Shown: positions 1 through 13,992, numbered from the stretch's first letter. The stretch: DNA of 64,000 nucleotides from Epiperipatus broadwayi (GCA_028023455.1 JAQFVV010000049.1:5135149-5199148), one strand, 5' to 3'. The notes: a model not told the origin generated them from the sequence alone. Program-made: numbers and translations.

Positions 1-745
1 CAATATGGTCACAATATGGTCACAATTCAAAATATGGAATCCCACAGGTTATTTTTATTAATTACTTCACATAGTAAATCTTTGGAAAATCTATATAATA
101 TGCAAAACAGTTTGAAGAAGAAAAATAAATCTTGTGGGATGGTTGAGTTGAAAGCAACTGCTGTTTTATTTAAGCTTTCTTCTGTCCTGTTTTTTTTTCA
201 TAATATTAATTTGAATTTCTGAAGTTTCTGAAAGTATATCTACTTTTATTATATCATTAACAGTCGATTTATAAAATCTTGGGCTCTGCACTGTCTTCTT
301 ATCATTATCATTATTTATATTGCTTACATTTTCACTACCTTTCTTCTCCTGATTGTTTTGACTTGTTCTTGGCATTTAGATTGCTTCTGCATACAATCAT
401 AAATTATACTCATCTTCACATGTGGGCCTTACGGGGTTTTTCTGGCTTTTTTTTCATATTTTATTCATAGATTAACAACTAAAAGTCTCCTGTGGAGAAT
501 TTTGAATTTTATATAAAATTGGGTTCTTTTTAATCACATGGCTGTTTTTAATAATAATGCTAGTTTCTGGATTAATCCAATGGCTTGTTTAGGGAAAAAA
601 TTAAAGTGAAATTTCACCACCTTTAGATTAATAATTATTGAATAACTTTTAGATTTGTGAATATTGAATTTAAGATAATGCTTTAACCAACTAAACTATT
701 CTGCCAAAAGTAACAGTCACTAGAAATTTCAAATACTTTTCTAAT
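1..745. other. unassigned A+T-rich DNA
   Basis: No recognisable gene. A 69-codon open frame on the minus strand (166-375) is rich in Asn, Lys and Ser. It matches no family I know, and the plus-strand frames overlapping it are low-complexity. The segment lies just beyond the 3' end of the PLE arm that follows, so part of it could be that element's decayed 3' end. I see no promoter or RNA gene. Confidence 0.3.
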
Positions 746-749
746 GAAG

Positions 750-1860
750 ACCCTTCTGATTTTCCCATTTTCTATTTCAAGATCAAGGTTAATTAGTGAT
801 CACAAACATTATGCATTGTTATACTGAAATGACTTATGGATTATTTGTCATTATTATGTGAGCATTTTTCTCAATTTTTTTCTTTGTACTCTTTCCTCTC
901 TATCCAATGATTTTGTTTTTTCCCAATTGAACATATGATCATTGATATATACATGATCTGTTATTATAGATACATCAACTTTTTTTAGACAATGGACTGT
1001 GCTCTTTTAGTCATTTTCATTGGGATAACTGATCTTACCAATATACATCTTACCACTTTTACATGAAATTCCATAGATGCAGTTTTTGTTATTCAGCATG
1101 TCAGGTTTAGTTTTTGTAGATAGTAGAATTTGTCATAATTTGATATGAGTTTGTAAAGCTGTTCTAATGTTATATTCTTTGCATATTTCTTTAGTTTGTC
1201 TGCTACCCTTGAGATGTGTGAATTCATTACAATACCAACAATTATTTTAATATTTCATGTTTTTTTTGTTGATAATTTAATGTTTTTAATGATATCTAAT
1301 ATATCATGAGAGTTACTTCTACATAGATCTTTTCTTTTTCTCAAATCACTAATTTCTGGACAAATCTTTTTTGCTCTGTTTCATAATAATAGTATTAACC
1401 CATGTTTTGTGTTTATGGTATGATTGGATGCATCTGCTAAGAATGGGCCTCTGGGAAATAGTCATTCTGTAAACCGTAGTTTTGATTTTCTTATTCAAAA
1501 ATCATTTAAGAATGTTAGTTTTTGTTATTTTCTGATTCTATTGTGATATAAATTGAAGGGAATATATTGCTAATGTCTGTTCAGAATGTTTGTAATAGTG
1601 TGCTTTGAAATATGTAGCCATACAACAAATGTATCAGCAATATAATGGTGCTAAACTAGATGTAGAATACTGTTTATGACTGTCATTACAAGTTCTTTCT
1701 TATAAATATTGCTAATCAAGGTGGCAGTGATGAGTCTATAGCAATTTCTTTTCTTTGTTGGAAGAATACTGTTATGTTGAAAGAAAATTGAGTTTAGTGG
1801 ATGTTAATAGTCCCATTATACTATCAATAGGAAGACTTGTTTTCGTTTGCCAGGTATTTT
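750..1860 (-). pseudogene. Penelope-like element fragment, left arm of inverted pair (RT end and GIY-YIG)
   Basis: Read on the minus strand, this is the C-terminal half of a PLE polyprotein, a reverse transcriptase fused to a GIY-YIG endonuclease. A palm remnant at about 1676-1735 reads LISNIYKKEL. The catalytic box at about 1606-1650 reads YIADTFVVW in place of the usual YVDD-type core. The linker before the endonuclease follows, then CIYGISCKSGKMYIGK at 1031-1090, the GIY-YIG core after a Cys pair. HV and DH residues at about 890-970 continue the endonuclease. Stops and frame changes are frequent, so it is long dead. It is inverted relative to the similar fragment at 1990-2720, head to head. 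The family assignment rests on motif order. The exact ends are uncertain. Confidence 0.72.
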
Positions 1861-1989
1861 CATCTTTAATCATTTTATTACTTTAGATAATGTTTCACCA
1901 CAGACTCTGATTAAATGACAATAATTTACAAACAGAACAATTCTTATTGTTAGTATATTGTAACTATTAACATTCTGCATAACAACAAT

Positions 1990-2720
1990 GTACTTCCAAT
2001 GTAACACAGAAAGAATTCTTACAATAAAATCATGTGATGGCTATGGGCTTACCACTGTCATCTTTGATTAGCAATATTTAAATAAAGAACTTGGAACCAC
2101 AGTTCTATGTTGATAATACATTTATTGTATAGTTACATGATAGCAGTGCTACAAGCATTTTGGCCACACATCAACAAAACAATTTGTCTTCATTCAAAAT
2201 ATGATCAGAATGATAATAAAAATTGGAATTTTTAGATGTTCTTGTGACAAAAAATCAAAACTATAGTTTACAGACAACCCTTCCATGCAGAAGCATACTT
2301 AACATATGCGTCCAAACAGACCAAAAATGCAAAAAATGAAGTTGTGCTATCACAATAGAATAGAGTATAAGGGATTTGTAGAAAAAAAAGAGAATTGTTA
2401 TCTGTCAGTTGTCATTAAGAAAATCTTAAATAGGCAACAAAAAAGAAATAAAAAATAACAATTACTTGTACTATGGTACTTCCATTTATACAAAACCCAT
2501 AGCATACTATGAGGAATTCTAACATCTACAAAACTTATATATGAAATGCTGAAAAACAAAAACTGTGTCTGTGGAATAGCTTGTGAATGTAGAAGGACAT
2601 ATTTTGATGATACAAGTCAACCCATTGAAAAATAATTGTAAGAGTATAAACTGTTGATTAAAATATGTATATATATTCTAACCTTGACTTGTGCATCCTC
2701 ACTTCAGAATAGTATATGAT
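1990..2720 (+). pseudogene. Penelope-like element fragment, right arm of inverted pair
   Basis: This is a plus-strand PLE remnant of the same lineage as the minus-strand fragment at 750-1860. The palm box reads MAMGLPLSSLISNIYL (about 2036-2085), the PLE form of the block before the catalytic aspartates. The thumb region (about 2230-2330) includes FLDVLVTK and VYRQPFHAEAYL. The endonuclease core reads CVCGIACECRRTYFDDTSQP (about 2555-2620), with the CxC pair kept and the YIG glycine lost. Several stops and frameshifts interrupt it. The two arms share a palm block in opposite orientation (about 1685-1735 and 2045-2095), so they face head to head with 3' ends outward. The DNA between the arms (1860-1990) is not recognisable. 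Confidence 0.72.
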
Positions 2721-5700
2721 ATAAAATAAAACGGGTTCTAGCTCAGTTAATAATTAATAAATAAAATATTCAGCATTAAAATTAAAATGTTTCACTAGCT
2801 CAAATTTAAAATACGAATAAGGTTCAGTTTATAAAAATAAATTAAATAAATATTTAATATTTTCATGAGACTTGAAGTGAAAATACAGGTGACAAGATAG
2901 ATTACATTGAGCCAATATCCCACAGGATACTACCTCAATGGCATAAGAACACTATCCCCCCTTATTACTATTTCAAATAACAAACTCATAGTATTCTTAC
3001 GACTTTAATAACTTCTACTCACTAAGATTAAACTAATAATTAAGTCTTAATCTTCTATTTATAATAATCTAGCTCAATAAAATAATCTCAGGTTCATAAA
3101 GTTTATTCTAAGTTAATTTAAAAATACGGTAGTAAAATATGAGAAGGGATTTTATGTCATAATCTACTACACTGAAACTAATAATAATAAATAATAATAA
3201 TAATAATATTCTTCATTGTTTAACTACTACTGGATATCTTTTCTTTTCGTTATATTTTTATTACCATAATAAAATAATAAAATAATTTTATATAATCTTT
3301 TACCTTCATGTAATAATATAATAAATACGTGGTAGCATATGATAATCTGATAAACAAAGGATGTGTGGCAACTGATAGCATATAATTCAGTATACTATTG
3401 TGATAACTGATTTATGACCAATAAAACAATGTAAAATTATAATTATTTAATTAAAAGAATACCAATAAAATATTTAAATTCTTAAATATAACTCTCTATT
3501 TATCTTTTTGTGCAAAATTATATTTTTGTTTCAATTGTTATGAATATATCGTGATTTCATGCAGTGAAGTGGAGAAATAAACAATCAAGACACAAAAATT
3601 TTGAAAAACAAATTTTAACAAAGTTTATTAACAACAACAAATAAAATAAACAATTTATGTACACTATTTACAATGGATATCCTTATTTTAATCTTACATT
3701 TTTATCTACTAAGTTATATAAAAAATAGTTTATAGTTTAGTTATATCTTTATTTATACTTAAGACAAAATAAAAAAAAAATGTTACCATTTGGTTTCTCA
3801 TTATGGTTAACTTATTATAAATATATTTACTTATTAGCAGAATATTTCATCCTTAATATTATTAAACTATCTTATTTTTTAAAAAAAAAATTCATAGGAA
3901 AACATTCTACAGAAAAACAAAATTAACTTTATAATGAGTATGGATTTCTCAAAATATTAAAAAAAATTTCATCTTGCAAAGTCAAAGATGTTACATAAAA
4001 TATTCATCCAAAATTCAGTACTAGATTTTAGTGTTTTATCACACGATGTTTACTAATCATAATACATTCTTATTTAGCCTTACTTTAGTATGATATAAGT
4101 GTAATAATCAATATATTCCTGTTATTCAATGAACAAAAATATACTATGCATATTGTTTATATAATTTACATTGTACTATTGTATTTTAAAAATATGCAAT
4201 ACTTATTTTTCTCTTAAAAAAATAATAATAAAGCATTCAAAAATAATTAACATTTTAAAGAAAATATCTTGTTTAGATACTCTATTCCAAAATTTATATT
4301 TAATTTCCGAAATAAATTCAAAAAATATATTCTATGATTCTTTCCTTTCCTTAGGATACTTTGGACCTTCAATTTCAAGTTATAAAATTCTATTCCTTCT
4401 AAGCAAATAAACCAATCTTATACAAAATGATAGCATAACCTAAGTTCTAAATTATTTATCATTTCTTTTCAAAATATCTTACTGAACGATGCAGTTACAT
4501 GAAATAAAGATAGCAAAACAGATGTATAGGATTTAAGGAAGAAAGCTAGAGTATCACTCTTAATATATCTCAAAAAATCATGGCACAGTGCAAAGAGGTA
4601 TGACCTTTACCTGTCTAATAACCTCTAATACATGAACGATGTTAAAGCTACTTCTTCAGCTTTATTTAAAACATCAAATATTTAAAGACATATAAAACAC
4701 TGTCCAAATAAAATGTGTATCAGTCATAGGGCTTTGTTAACTATGCTGATAACCACATAAAGACTAAATATTATTTCTATTCCTTATCATATCCTATTTT
4801 TTAAAAAATACATCAACTTGGTTTCCTGCTAACTATAGTACTTCCAAGCCACTATCTCAACATTATTTCTCAAGATTTTTCTACATCTTACATCAATAAA
4901 TAACTATCTGCATTTACAAAACAATAAATAAAATTCATTGATAGTTTAAACAATCTTACTGTTCCACAAGAAAAGTTTGTCTACTTCATCATTCTGTATG
5001 TTTAATCATATACAATCTAACTAGACAATATTTAAATATCCAATAACATGAAAGTTCTAAAAGAATCACATAATTATTTGTTATTATGTTGGATTATATC
5101 ACTAATATATTAAAAAAATAATCGTCATTGCATATTTTCAAATCAATCCTATCTCATAATGTTTTTTTTAAAATGTTGTATGAAAATGCGTTACATATAA
5201 TTAAAACTTTTACACTTCATTCTTAGATTCATAGATGATCTAAAGAAAACAAAAATATACATTATAAATTATTAATAGTCATTATTATTACCAAAATAAC
5301 CCTTTTTATCTGGTCATCATTTTTAGTAGGCTTCTTCCATCCACTGGATATAGAAAAACATTGCATACATAAACGAAAAGACACATCCATACGTTTTATT
5401 TAAAAATATTCTTATATAAATTATTAGATTATTATTATAAATTTTATATCATCAACAAATTAATGTTTTATTTTTCCTAATCTTATAAATAAAAAATTTA
5501 CATTTAAACTAAGTTAGTAAAATAAAAGATTCAAAACTATAATTACGTCTTCACTTGACCATAGTTCCTGATAAATCCAAAATGTTTATTATTTTCTCTA
5601 GAGTTTTAAAATGTTCTCCTCCAAGCGCATTAAAGTTTAAAAATAAAAATAATTATTAATCCATTTAGTAAAATTTATAGAAAATAATCCTGGGTCTTTA

Positions 5701-7744
5701 CTGTTCAGAATGAAAATTATTAAACTGTAATATTAAAGAATTATTCCCACGAAGTTTATTCAATATTCTCTGATGCATCACTCTGTTCAATTTAACTTAA
5801 GTTATCCGGTAAACTTTTACACAATATTTGTATTTTCATGGATCCATCCTTTATTTATCTACTATATGTTCATTTTTTTTATATATAGGTTTTATTTCTT
5901 AATAAGTTCTTTTTAATTCTTGTAAAATATATATTTAAAAAAAATGTTTCCTTCAAAAAGGACTAAACATTCTATTTCTTTCATTATATTTTATGATAAC
6001 TCATACGATATAAATATCTTATTCTTTTTTTAAAAAAAAACTCCTGGATAAGCTTATAAATAATGCGTCACAAATTTTTTTAGACGGCAAATAGTTTTCT
6101 GTTTAAGCTTCCAGCATAATGCCCGAATTATTCTTTTATGAGTTAGAACAGTCCTCCGGTTGAGCATAAATAAATCTGTATTATAATTTAAACATATTTT
6201 ATTTCGTAGTATATCCATCTCTATTGTGTAGTTTAGGTTAAACTTCAGATAAAATACTCCTGGCAAGTAACTTTTAAAAAACTAGAAAATCATTTCCATG
6301 AAGTTTCTAAATATATATATTTTTTTAAAACTCTCTTTTGCAAAATACTTTTAAAAATATCAATTAGTTTTTTGCAAATAAAACTATAAGAAAGTATTAA
6401 AAAAAATTGACTAAAATAAAAATTTTAAAGTACTATCTCTTCGATAGCTACTAATATACCTTTCTCTGGTTTCAATACATTATTCATCTCCTCTTATACC
6501 CCCTGCAATTCATATTTATAGTCTGTAAGAATACCTCATTTGATTGGTTGATTCTTACTTTAACTTGAGAACAAATTTACATATTTTCAGTTTATAGCAG
6601 AATCAAGTTTCAAAATAAAAAACTTTATGACGTAATGAACTTAAAATATTATTTAAAATATTACTTTTAAATCAATTATTACTTTATTAAAACTATTTAA
6701 ACATTTAAAATAACTTTTAAAACAATTTTAATAACCTTATATTCCATTTATCTATTTTTATTTAAACAAATATTTAATTTTTTTATTAACTGTATTCATC
6801 TTTATTACATCATTTAAAACATGACATACGATAGTTAACTTAATATTTATTATTATTTGCTTTTATGATAGGCAATAATTCTATCCAATTCTATAATATA
6901 ACTTTTAAAATATTTTAAACTTTGTTACTTTAAATACAAACAAGCACGTGTGTGAAAGAATGTAGTATATAAGTCACATGATTAATAACTTTGACAGACG
7001 ATTTTTAATCTATTTCTCTGCCCAGATTTATAAAATTGATACACTTATTATATTATATAAAATAATTATAAAAAATTTGGAAGAACAATTTAGAAAATAT
7101 AGAATTAAATACAATTTTCACCATCATAAAGTTTATTTTTAAAATATATTATATTAATTTTGATTATTAAACATAGTTTATAAATTTAAATACTGTATAA
7201 CATTTATTTATCTATACATTTAAGACTATTAAAATTGAGCTTATTAAACATACTTTTAATATTTATAGCTGAGTTATTTAATATGGCCAGCTTTTACAAC
7301 CATATGAAACAATATTTTAAGCTTTACATAACTATTTTTTAAATAATTCGCTATAATTTTATATACTACGTATTTGCTTTAGCCTCAAATTGTACTTTAA
7401 AGATATAATCGACAAACTATAATTAATGTATTAAAAGAACATATTCTAAAATTTAAAATTTTTAGTAATTGACTGTTATGAACTATTACTGACCTATAGA
7501 AAAGGGCACAATATATAGTGGCAGATTATGCATATAACAGTCAACATATGTTACATTAGGAAATTATATAAAAAATATTGGATCAAAAATTAACAAGAAA
7601 AATACATCAAAGAAGCTGTTCTCATGATAATGGCAAATGACCCCATAAGTCAACCCAATATAATAAAACATAATGACTGGAAGTGTCTAATTAATCTTGC
7701 TCATAGGAAGAAAGTTGAAAAATCAGGAGAATCCTCATAGAGAG
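2721..7744. other. A+T desert, nothing recognised
   Basis: Five kilobases of very A+T-rich sequence with short ATA/AATA runs (for example 3181-3208) and homopolymers. Open frames are short (longest 79 codons, plus strand, 4171-4410) with biased Ile/Lys/Asn/Ser composition and no motif. I see no RNA gene, inverted repeat or transposon domain. A somewhat richer patch near 5310-5345 matches nothing else I could find in the window. Confidence 0.4.
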
Positions 7745-8035
7745 TGTTACTTTAAATTTATGAATCTAAAAGTCCAGGTTTGATTCCAATAGCAACACTG
7801 TCACTAGTATGGCCAAAAAGATTTGATGATGAGAAATGAATAATACCACACAAAATTTCTATACTGCAAAAAACCTGTATGATATTACTCTCAGTTGAAT
7901 GTATTTGGAAACTTTAAATATAGTTTAAATTTTTTTAAAGCCATACACTATTAAATATTAGATCTTTGGAAGTAATCCTACATAAAATGCCATCATTATA
8001 AATCTTTAGATCAACAATACATATTTATACATGCA
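7745..8035 (+). mobile_element. F2 repeat, single copy
   Basis: A degenerate plus-strand copy of the repeat family here called F2, seen as inverted pairs at 8590-9115 and 57220-57525. It starts with a box B-like GGTTTGATTCC (about 7777), then has the decayed hairpin segment ending in AATAATACC (about 7850). Next comes the ATTTGGAAACTTTAAATA block (about 7900), shared with the other copies, and a tail resembling the GATGATGGAAATAGTCC end. It has no coding capacity. The order (tRNA-like box, hairpin, A+T-rich tail) suggests a SINE-like element, but the family is not one I recognise. Confidence 0.5.
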
Positions 8036-8746
8036 ATGTGTATTTGTATGAATACTTCCTCAAGAAAATTATACAATATCAAGCCTTTTGATTTTAAAAT
8101 AGAAGACCCTTAGAAACAATATTTTACCTACTTAGTCTATTCCAAAGTCATAATAAGGAATGTTTAAGTAATCACTGGATACCAAATAATAGAGTAGCAT
8201 TCTAATATCAAGATTAGATTGTGAATGTTGTTTGCACCTACACATCTAAGAATCACTTTTGCTTCTTTCACCTTATTGAAACTAGTAGTCCTTGTCTATG
8301 GATTAAAGATGTTTACAGTAAATACAAAATTGATCTCAGTAAATGTATTTTTATGAGGTATTATTGTCAGATAGCATGATTTTATAATCTTATGATATTT
8401 ATGTGACTATTTTTAAAGATGTAAAACTGAAAGGTTGTAAATTTAAGATGTTATGTTATTTATAAGATTAGTTTTAAAGAAATAAAAAAGAAACTTCCCT
8501 GATTGTTGATAATAACAACCAAGACTGATAATTTTAATATAGCATTATGATCCAACATTCATTGATTATGAAATTTATAATTCAAAAGTATTATCTTGAA
8601 GGTTTGTAATAATAGAGTTTTAGTGGTATTTATATATTGGATTATTTCCATCATCTAATATGAGTAGTGAGTGTCTTTAAAAAAAATTTAACTTTATTTA
8701 AATATTCCAAATACATTTATAGCACACAAGTTAGTATATGCACAAT

Positions 8747-8780
8747 GTTTTGAGAGGTATTATTCTCCTCTCTTCTTCAG
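8747..8780 (-). ncRNA. hammerhead-like core, F2 left arm (degenerate)
   Basis: On the minus strand CTGAAGA is followed by a hairpin with a perfect 6-bp stem (GAGAGG with CCTCTC) and then AAAAC. Hammerhead ribozymes have CUGANGA, stem II, GAAA. Here the guanine of GAAA is not present and I see no matching stem I or cleavage site, so activity is unlikely. It is called only as a relic-like core. The same layout on the plus strand at 8907-8941 supports it as a family feature. Confidence 0.35.
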
Positions 8781-8906
8781 GTGTTGCTAGACTAACCAGT
8801 GGCAGTACTATCATGGGAATCGAACCCAGATCTAAAATTCAATACTCAATCTAAAGATCCAGGTTCAATTCCCATGCTACTACTAATACTGGTCAGGCTA
8901 GCAAGA

Positions 8907-8945
8907 CTTGAAGAAGAGGTGAGAATAATACTTCTCAAAATGTTG
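8907..8945 (+). ncRNA. hammerhead-like core, F2 right arm (degenerate)
   Basis: CTTGAAGA (one change from CTGAAGA) is followed by a stem-loop with AGAGG paired to a mutated CTTCT, then CAAAATG. It is the right-arm counterpart of 8747-8780 and is more decayed. The stem matches between arms, but the first core base and the GAAA box do not fit a working ribozyme. Confidence 0.3.
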
Positions 8946-9115
8946 TGCTTATACTAACCTGTGATCTATTACTAACAGTTGAAGTTACTTGGAATATTTA
9001 AATAAAGTTACATTTTTCTAAAGACATTCATTAACTCATTTAGACGATGGAAAGAGTCCAATATACAAATGCAATTATAAAGCAAGGCTTTGAAGAAAAT
9101 TAGAGTGAATTATTG

Positions 9116-11084
9116 CTTAGTATATGGATAAATTGTATGAAATATGTACAAAAATTTGACTGTTTTAATTTTTTAAGTTCTTATCAGAGAAACTTCTCTT
9201 TTAATATCCACAATATCATAACCAATTGCCATCACAGACATTTAGAACACTTTTTCTCTTTAGACATGCATTTTATGAACAACCATTGCTGATCAGGTAA
9301 GATAAAAATATCAAATCAATATCTCTTTGCTCATGTCAGCAGCTCAATATTTATTTATTTTTATTAAACCACACTCTTACAAAGTAGGGATTAGTTTCTA
9401 CCCATTTTTAACACCTTGTGAAAGAATAAATAGCCATCACATTGCAGAGATATTTTAATTGTTTTTGGTTGCTATCTCACCTCTATTTCATCATATCATA
9501 GTTGCAATATTATGAAATTGGCATGAGATGCACTGATGAAAACTATGAAATTTGATAAGCTTTAAAATTAATTTCCAATATAAATGCATTTCCTATAATA
9601 CCAACTGTGTACTTTGTGTTTTCCCATTTATGATAATAAAGGGATTAGTTAAACATTTCTATAATAAGGAATTATCTTGCTGATTAACTCTTTCTCTATG
9701 ACAGAAAAGTATATTCTATTTAAAACATATAATGCAAACATAAAGGAAAAAAAGTGTATATTTATTTCTTTAAACTTATAAATATTTAAATCAATTTATG
9801 ATTAAGTTTTAAAAACTATTTCATATCATATAATCAAATTTCATCTCTGTTCTACTAATTATTTTCTTATGAATTATAGATCGCCTTCCCTCAGTTGATG
9901 TGCCATTTTTTTACAAATGATGCCACGACTTTTCCCATGTTTATTGAAAAAGTAATTTCTTATGTTATTTTTTATTTTCATTTTAAACTTTATTATTTAA
10001 CTTGATTTATTCACACTGTCACAGCTGATAGAAATAATTAAAATGCTAAGAACTTAAAATATGCACTTAGATAATATAGTCCTTAAAACAATTTATCATA
10101 TGATCAAACTTATTATAAAATATATACTTAACGTCATCTTAAATTATTATAAATCTAGTTTTGCTGTAGCTGTGACATTACTATTTGTTATTCAGGTTTG
10201 GATTTTGAAAATAGTTTATTAAAAAAAAAGTTTATATATATATATATTGCTGATTTGAATGAAAACTTTTGTAATTAATCTTAATTCTTATTTTAAAAGT
10301 TGGAGGAAAAAATCTATATAAAGAAAAAGGTAAAATTTATTATGGATTTGCATTCAAAGCATTGTAACATTTTCTACATTATTGATGAAAGGTGCATCAC
10401 TATACAAACATACTTTGTTTTAGAGTTAACTCCAGTAACAACCATCTGACTTGAGATTTAACGTTTAGATTTAAAAATGGGCAAAATCTTCTGATCATTA
10501 TGCTAAGAAGTTTTCAATTATCTAAAAAATTGCGCTAGGCATTATTTTTGAATTTCAGATCAATGGTATGACAGTCTAAAATTCAATCATTATACTATTT
10601 TTTTTTATTTTAAGTATTTACCTTTATTAAAAGACATTACATATACATGTTTACAAGGTTTTGTTGTTTTCCAATCTTTTTATGTTTTTGGTTACTTACA
10701 ATTTTTATACATTACTTTAATAAATTATATGTCCTTATATTAAGCTTAATAAGTGGGTATTAGTAACTGGGTATCACACTTTGTTGCTTATTAGTCTGTC
10801 TTAATTTTATCTTTGGCTGATTGCTATTATGCCATTGTCCAATATATATCTTCTTTTCATAATTTATTTATTGCCATATTTCACATGCTGTATTATGAAC
10901 ATTTACAAAGTGCATAATAAAATATTTTTATATATTTTGTTTATAAAATGTACAAAGTTTTCATGTATTGTTAATTTTATACATAGCACTATATATCTCA
11001 ATTTGCAAGTATTGAATTTCTTGCATTCACTCATTTGATAACGATAATTTTAGAGGAATAGATTAATGATTATTTAAGTTAATA
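9116..11084. other. no gene recognised
   Basis: A+T-rich sequence with short open frames only. One CTGATGA (about 9526) lacks a following stem and is not a ribozyme. Text resembling a splice donor (CAGGTAAGAT, about 9294) has no convincing exon upstream. A frame at 10829-11038 (69 codons) is hydrophobic and low-complexity. A short (TA)n lies near 10233. Confidence 0.35.
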
Positions 11085-11340
11085 CATTGTACAGGTTTCA
11101 CACACCTGCACATATAGGGATTTGAACTCAGACTTTCACACAACCCTCAACTCTCCATTCCATCTCATATTGCTGACCCACTTGATCATACACATGTTGA
11201 GAAAATAAATAATCACCAATATACATATTTCATGCTAAACCAGCAATATTTTCAACATGTGTATGATCAGGTGGGTCAGCAATATGAGATGGTATTGATA
11301 GTTGAGGGTTGTGTGAAAGTCTGAGTTCGAATCTCTTACA
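11085..11340. mobile_element. F1 inverted pair (foldback)
   Basis: Left arm 11085-11245 (minus) and right arm 11249-11340 (plus) share long near-identical inverted stretches. Among them are AGTCTGAGTTCGAATC (box B-like, right arm about 11319-11334) and GATCAGGTGGGTCAGCAATA (about 11265-11284). On the minus strand the left arm begins with the second half of the F1 hairpin (GCTGGTTTAGCATGAAATATG, interrupted here by notation only at positions 11231-11251), so the axis lies in the ribozyme-like part of F1 and the copies are head to head. The outer-left sequence GTACAATGTA (minus strand) is shared with the pair at 23890-24128 and probably marks the element's 3' end. It is non-coding. Confidence 0.65.
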
Positions 11341-13989
11341 TTACATTAATAATTATTATAAATTGTTCATTAAGCTAGAGTTATTATACCTTTTTAGCCA
11401 AACAAAAACTTGTATTTTAATAAAAATTAATATCTCTATTCGTACTTAATGCAAAAAGTGATATCATTAGCTTCATCCACTTTTTTCTCTTATGTATATT
11501 GTTTTAAATATTTTAAATAATCTTTATATGTACTCATTTAATGTATAAAGCATTAGTTTTCATTTAATTCAAGCCATACTCTCATATGGCTCAGCATTTT
11601 TGTTTAGTAACTATACAAGAGTAAATTTCAGCAACTGAATTTACAAATACCAAAACTACTTTCAATTATTAATTTAGTTTGAATCCACTGAAGATTGTTG
11701 ATTTAGTCAAATATACATTTTGGTATTCATTTGCATTTTTCTGATGTCTTTATTCATATATTTCAATTGCATGTAAAAAAGATTTTAATGTATATCTTAT
11801 TAAATGATTTCTCGTAATTTATTTTACACAGGGTCTGTTGTATGATGGTTTACATAAATTAAAAACACAGCTCAAAATGTTTTAAATAATATGGAAAATG
11901 AAAATAGTTTCAGTTTCATATTTAGGTTTAAAAATCTGAACTCTATGAGCTTTTGGAGATATAAACATATTAAAAAACAATTTGTCTTGAGTCATTTTAT
12001 TTCAAGGTAGCCAAAAATTTGTTTAATTAAAATCCAAACTTAAAAGTTTTTCAATAAATCATAATTTAGCACAGTTGAAAATTAATTCCATTAATAGGTC
12101 ATAAAAGGTCAAGCCATTTCATTATTTCTTTTTAACCCTTTAATTGGCATCACTTGGCATAAATAAAAAAACAATTACATTGTAATGTCATGTTTAGTGC
12201 ATGTTTAAGGCATGTTTATGATTTCATGTGCAAATTAACTTGGAAGTTGGAATCATTTTTAGATTGCTAAGAATTTCATATGAAATATAGCTATCCAATG
12301 GCTAACACAGATGTATTCAGTATTAATCAATAAATGATATGTAATATTAACTGAAAATACAAACTCTATGATAAACTAGTTTATTAAATGAGTATGATGA
12401 TCGCATTCCAAGCCATAAAAGTGAACATAGATATATTATGATGCCTCCTTTACTATGGATAAAAAAATTTGTCTTTCTGGACCTGTATTTAAATGGAATT
12501 CTACTTTACTTATGTATAAATATCTTTTGAATCAACCTGAAAGGTAAGGAATGTTTTTAAATTATGTGTTTTTTAATGATTTTCAAATAATGTTATTAAA
12601 TCAAATTTTAGCTAATGGACATTTTTAGTATGTTTTCTTACCTGAGTTTGATGCATTTAACAACCTAAAAAATAAGTTACTGTCATAATGCTATAATTAC
12701 TGCAATAAAATTAATTATTTATTGTAGTAGTATTTTCCCATATTATTGTATGGTAGTATGAGATGGATTTATATCAATATAAAAATATGAAAAAAAAAAT
12801 TAAGAAAGTTCTTAAAGACTTTATATATATTGTGTCAAGATTAAAAGCAAAGTTGGTATTGAATTTGATATTGTAAAGACATATGCCCATTGGAACAGAT
12901 GTGTGGAGTAGAAGAACTGTAATAAACATTCTAAAAACTATTTCATAATAAATTTGGACATGACATTCATGGAAAGGCAGACTCCATTTGTGCTACAAAG
13001 ATACCAACAAAAATATTCTACAGAAAAAAAATAATGTCTGCTTTTATTGAAAAAATGTAGTTGAAAATGGAATACCCTTCTCAATTAGGGTATTGAAGCT
13101 TTAAATAGAATGTTTTCTATTGAAGAAATTAAAAGACCTCAGTGCAAGATATCAAATAAATATAATAAAAGATAATGTGCTTCCTCAATTGGTTTGTAGA
13201 ATCATTGCCAAACTTATTACTAACAATTTATTTTTATTTCATTTTTTAATCTTCTGAATTTAGAATGCTCAAATATATTATTTATAAATTGTCCTAATTA
13301 TGAGAAATAGTAATAATCATAGATTTGTTTTTTACCAAATCTTATGATTTTTAAGCACTCTAGTGACAGATTGAGCACAACATTTCTATTTATTTTAACA
13401 AACTGGTACTTTTTTGTTATTTGTTTAGGTGTAAATTATTTCAGAAATTTTAAGCTATTAAATACACTTTTTACTCATTATGCTAAATTTTGATGACTGG
13501 CTGCCAATCAGCAATGAACAATATAAATAAGAGACGAAACAATAGTTATCAATCATTCTAATTGCAATTATCATAAAAGTCTCTTTGCACTTTCCAATAG
13601 TCTCCAATACTTTTCTTAATGTATCTATTTTGGAATGTTGAAGAGATATCATTACTATTTTTAATATAATATAAACTTATATGTGATACCCTATAGAATT
13701 CTATATCTAAAAAATTAATATGTAATTTTTATTAACAAATATTCAAAACTAAAAAGTCTTTAAAATTTTATGATGGAGTCACTTAGAGAAAATATTGATT
13801 ACCTTTCTCTAAAGCGTCAATATTTTTGATTACTTTAATTTTAATGAACTAATATTAAGTTGTTAATTTACTTGACTTATTTTTATACTGTTTTGTAATC
13901 ATTTAATCATTATAATAATATACATTATTTAAAATGGCAAAATGAATATATTTTTATTTAATTGACCAATTAAATTTTTATAGTCTTCA
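11341..13989. other. no gene recognised
   Basis: A+T-rich. The stretch 12840-13200 has somewhat richer composition and broken open frames on the plus strand, but I could match them to no family. The 64-codon minus frame at 13458-13652 is likewise unassigned. No repeats shared with the rest of the window were noticed. Confidence 0.35.
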
Positions 13990-13992
13990 GTT

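Larger units (their letters stand above)
8590..9115. mobile_element. F2 inverted pair (foldback)
   Basis: A roughly 520-bp imperfect palindrome. The left arm (8590-8838) is F2 on the minus strand and the right arm (8850-9115) is F2 on the plus strand, with the axis near 8845 inside box B-like sequence (GGTTCAATTCCC at about 8871-8882, its inverse at about 8817-8829). Each arm then has a CTGAAGA-type hairpin, a block ending ATTTAAATAAAGTT, and the family tail GATGATGGAAATAGTCC (mutated in the right arm). The tails lie outward, so the copies are head to head. It has no ORF. It could also be read as a MITE-like foldback, but the half-copy at 7745-8035 shows that one arm is the unit. Confidence 0.65.

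Noticed and set aside
166-375. 69-codon minus frame rich in Asn/Lys/Ser
   Set aside because: No homology recognised, and composition fits chance open frames in A+T-rich DNA.
9524-9545. CTGATGA followed by AAACTATGAAA as a possible hammerhead
   Set aside because: No stem II can form between the core and GAAA.
12840-13200. Possible protein-coding exon
   Set aside because: Broken frames on the plus strand with no recognised domain and no convincing splice sites.
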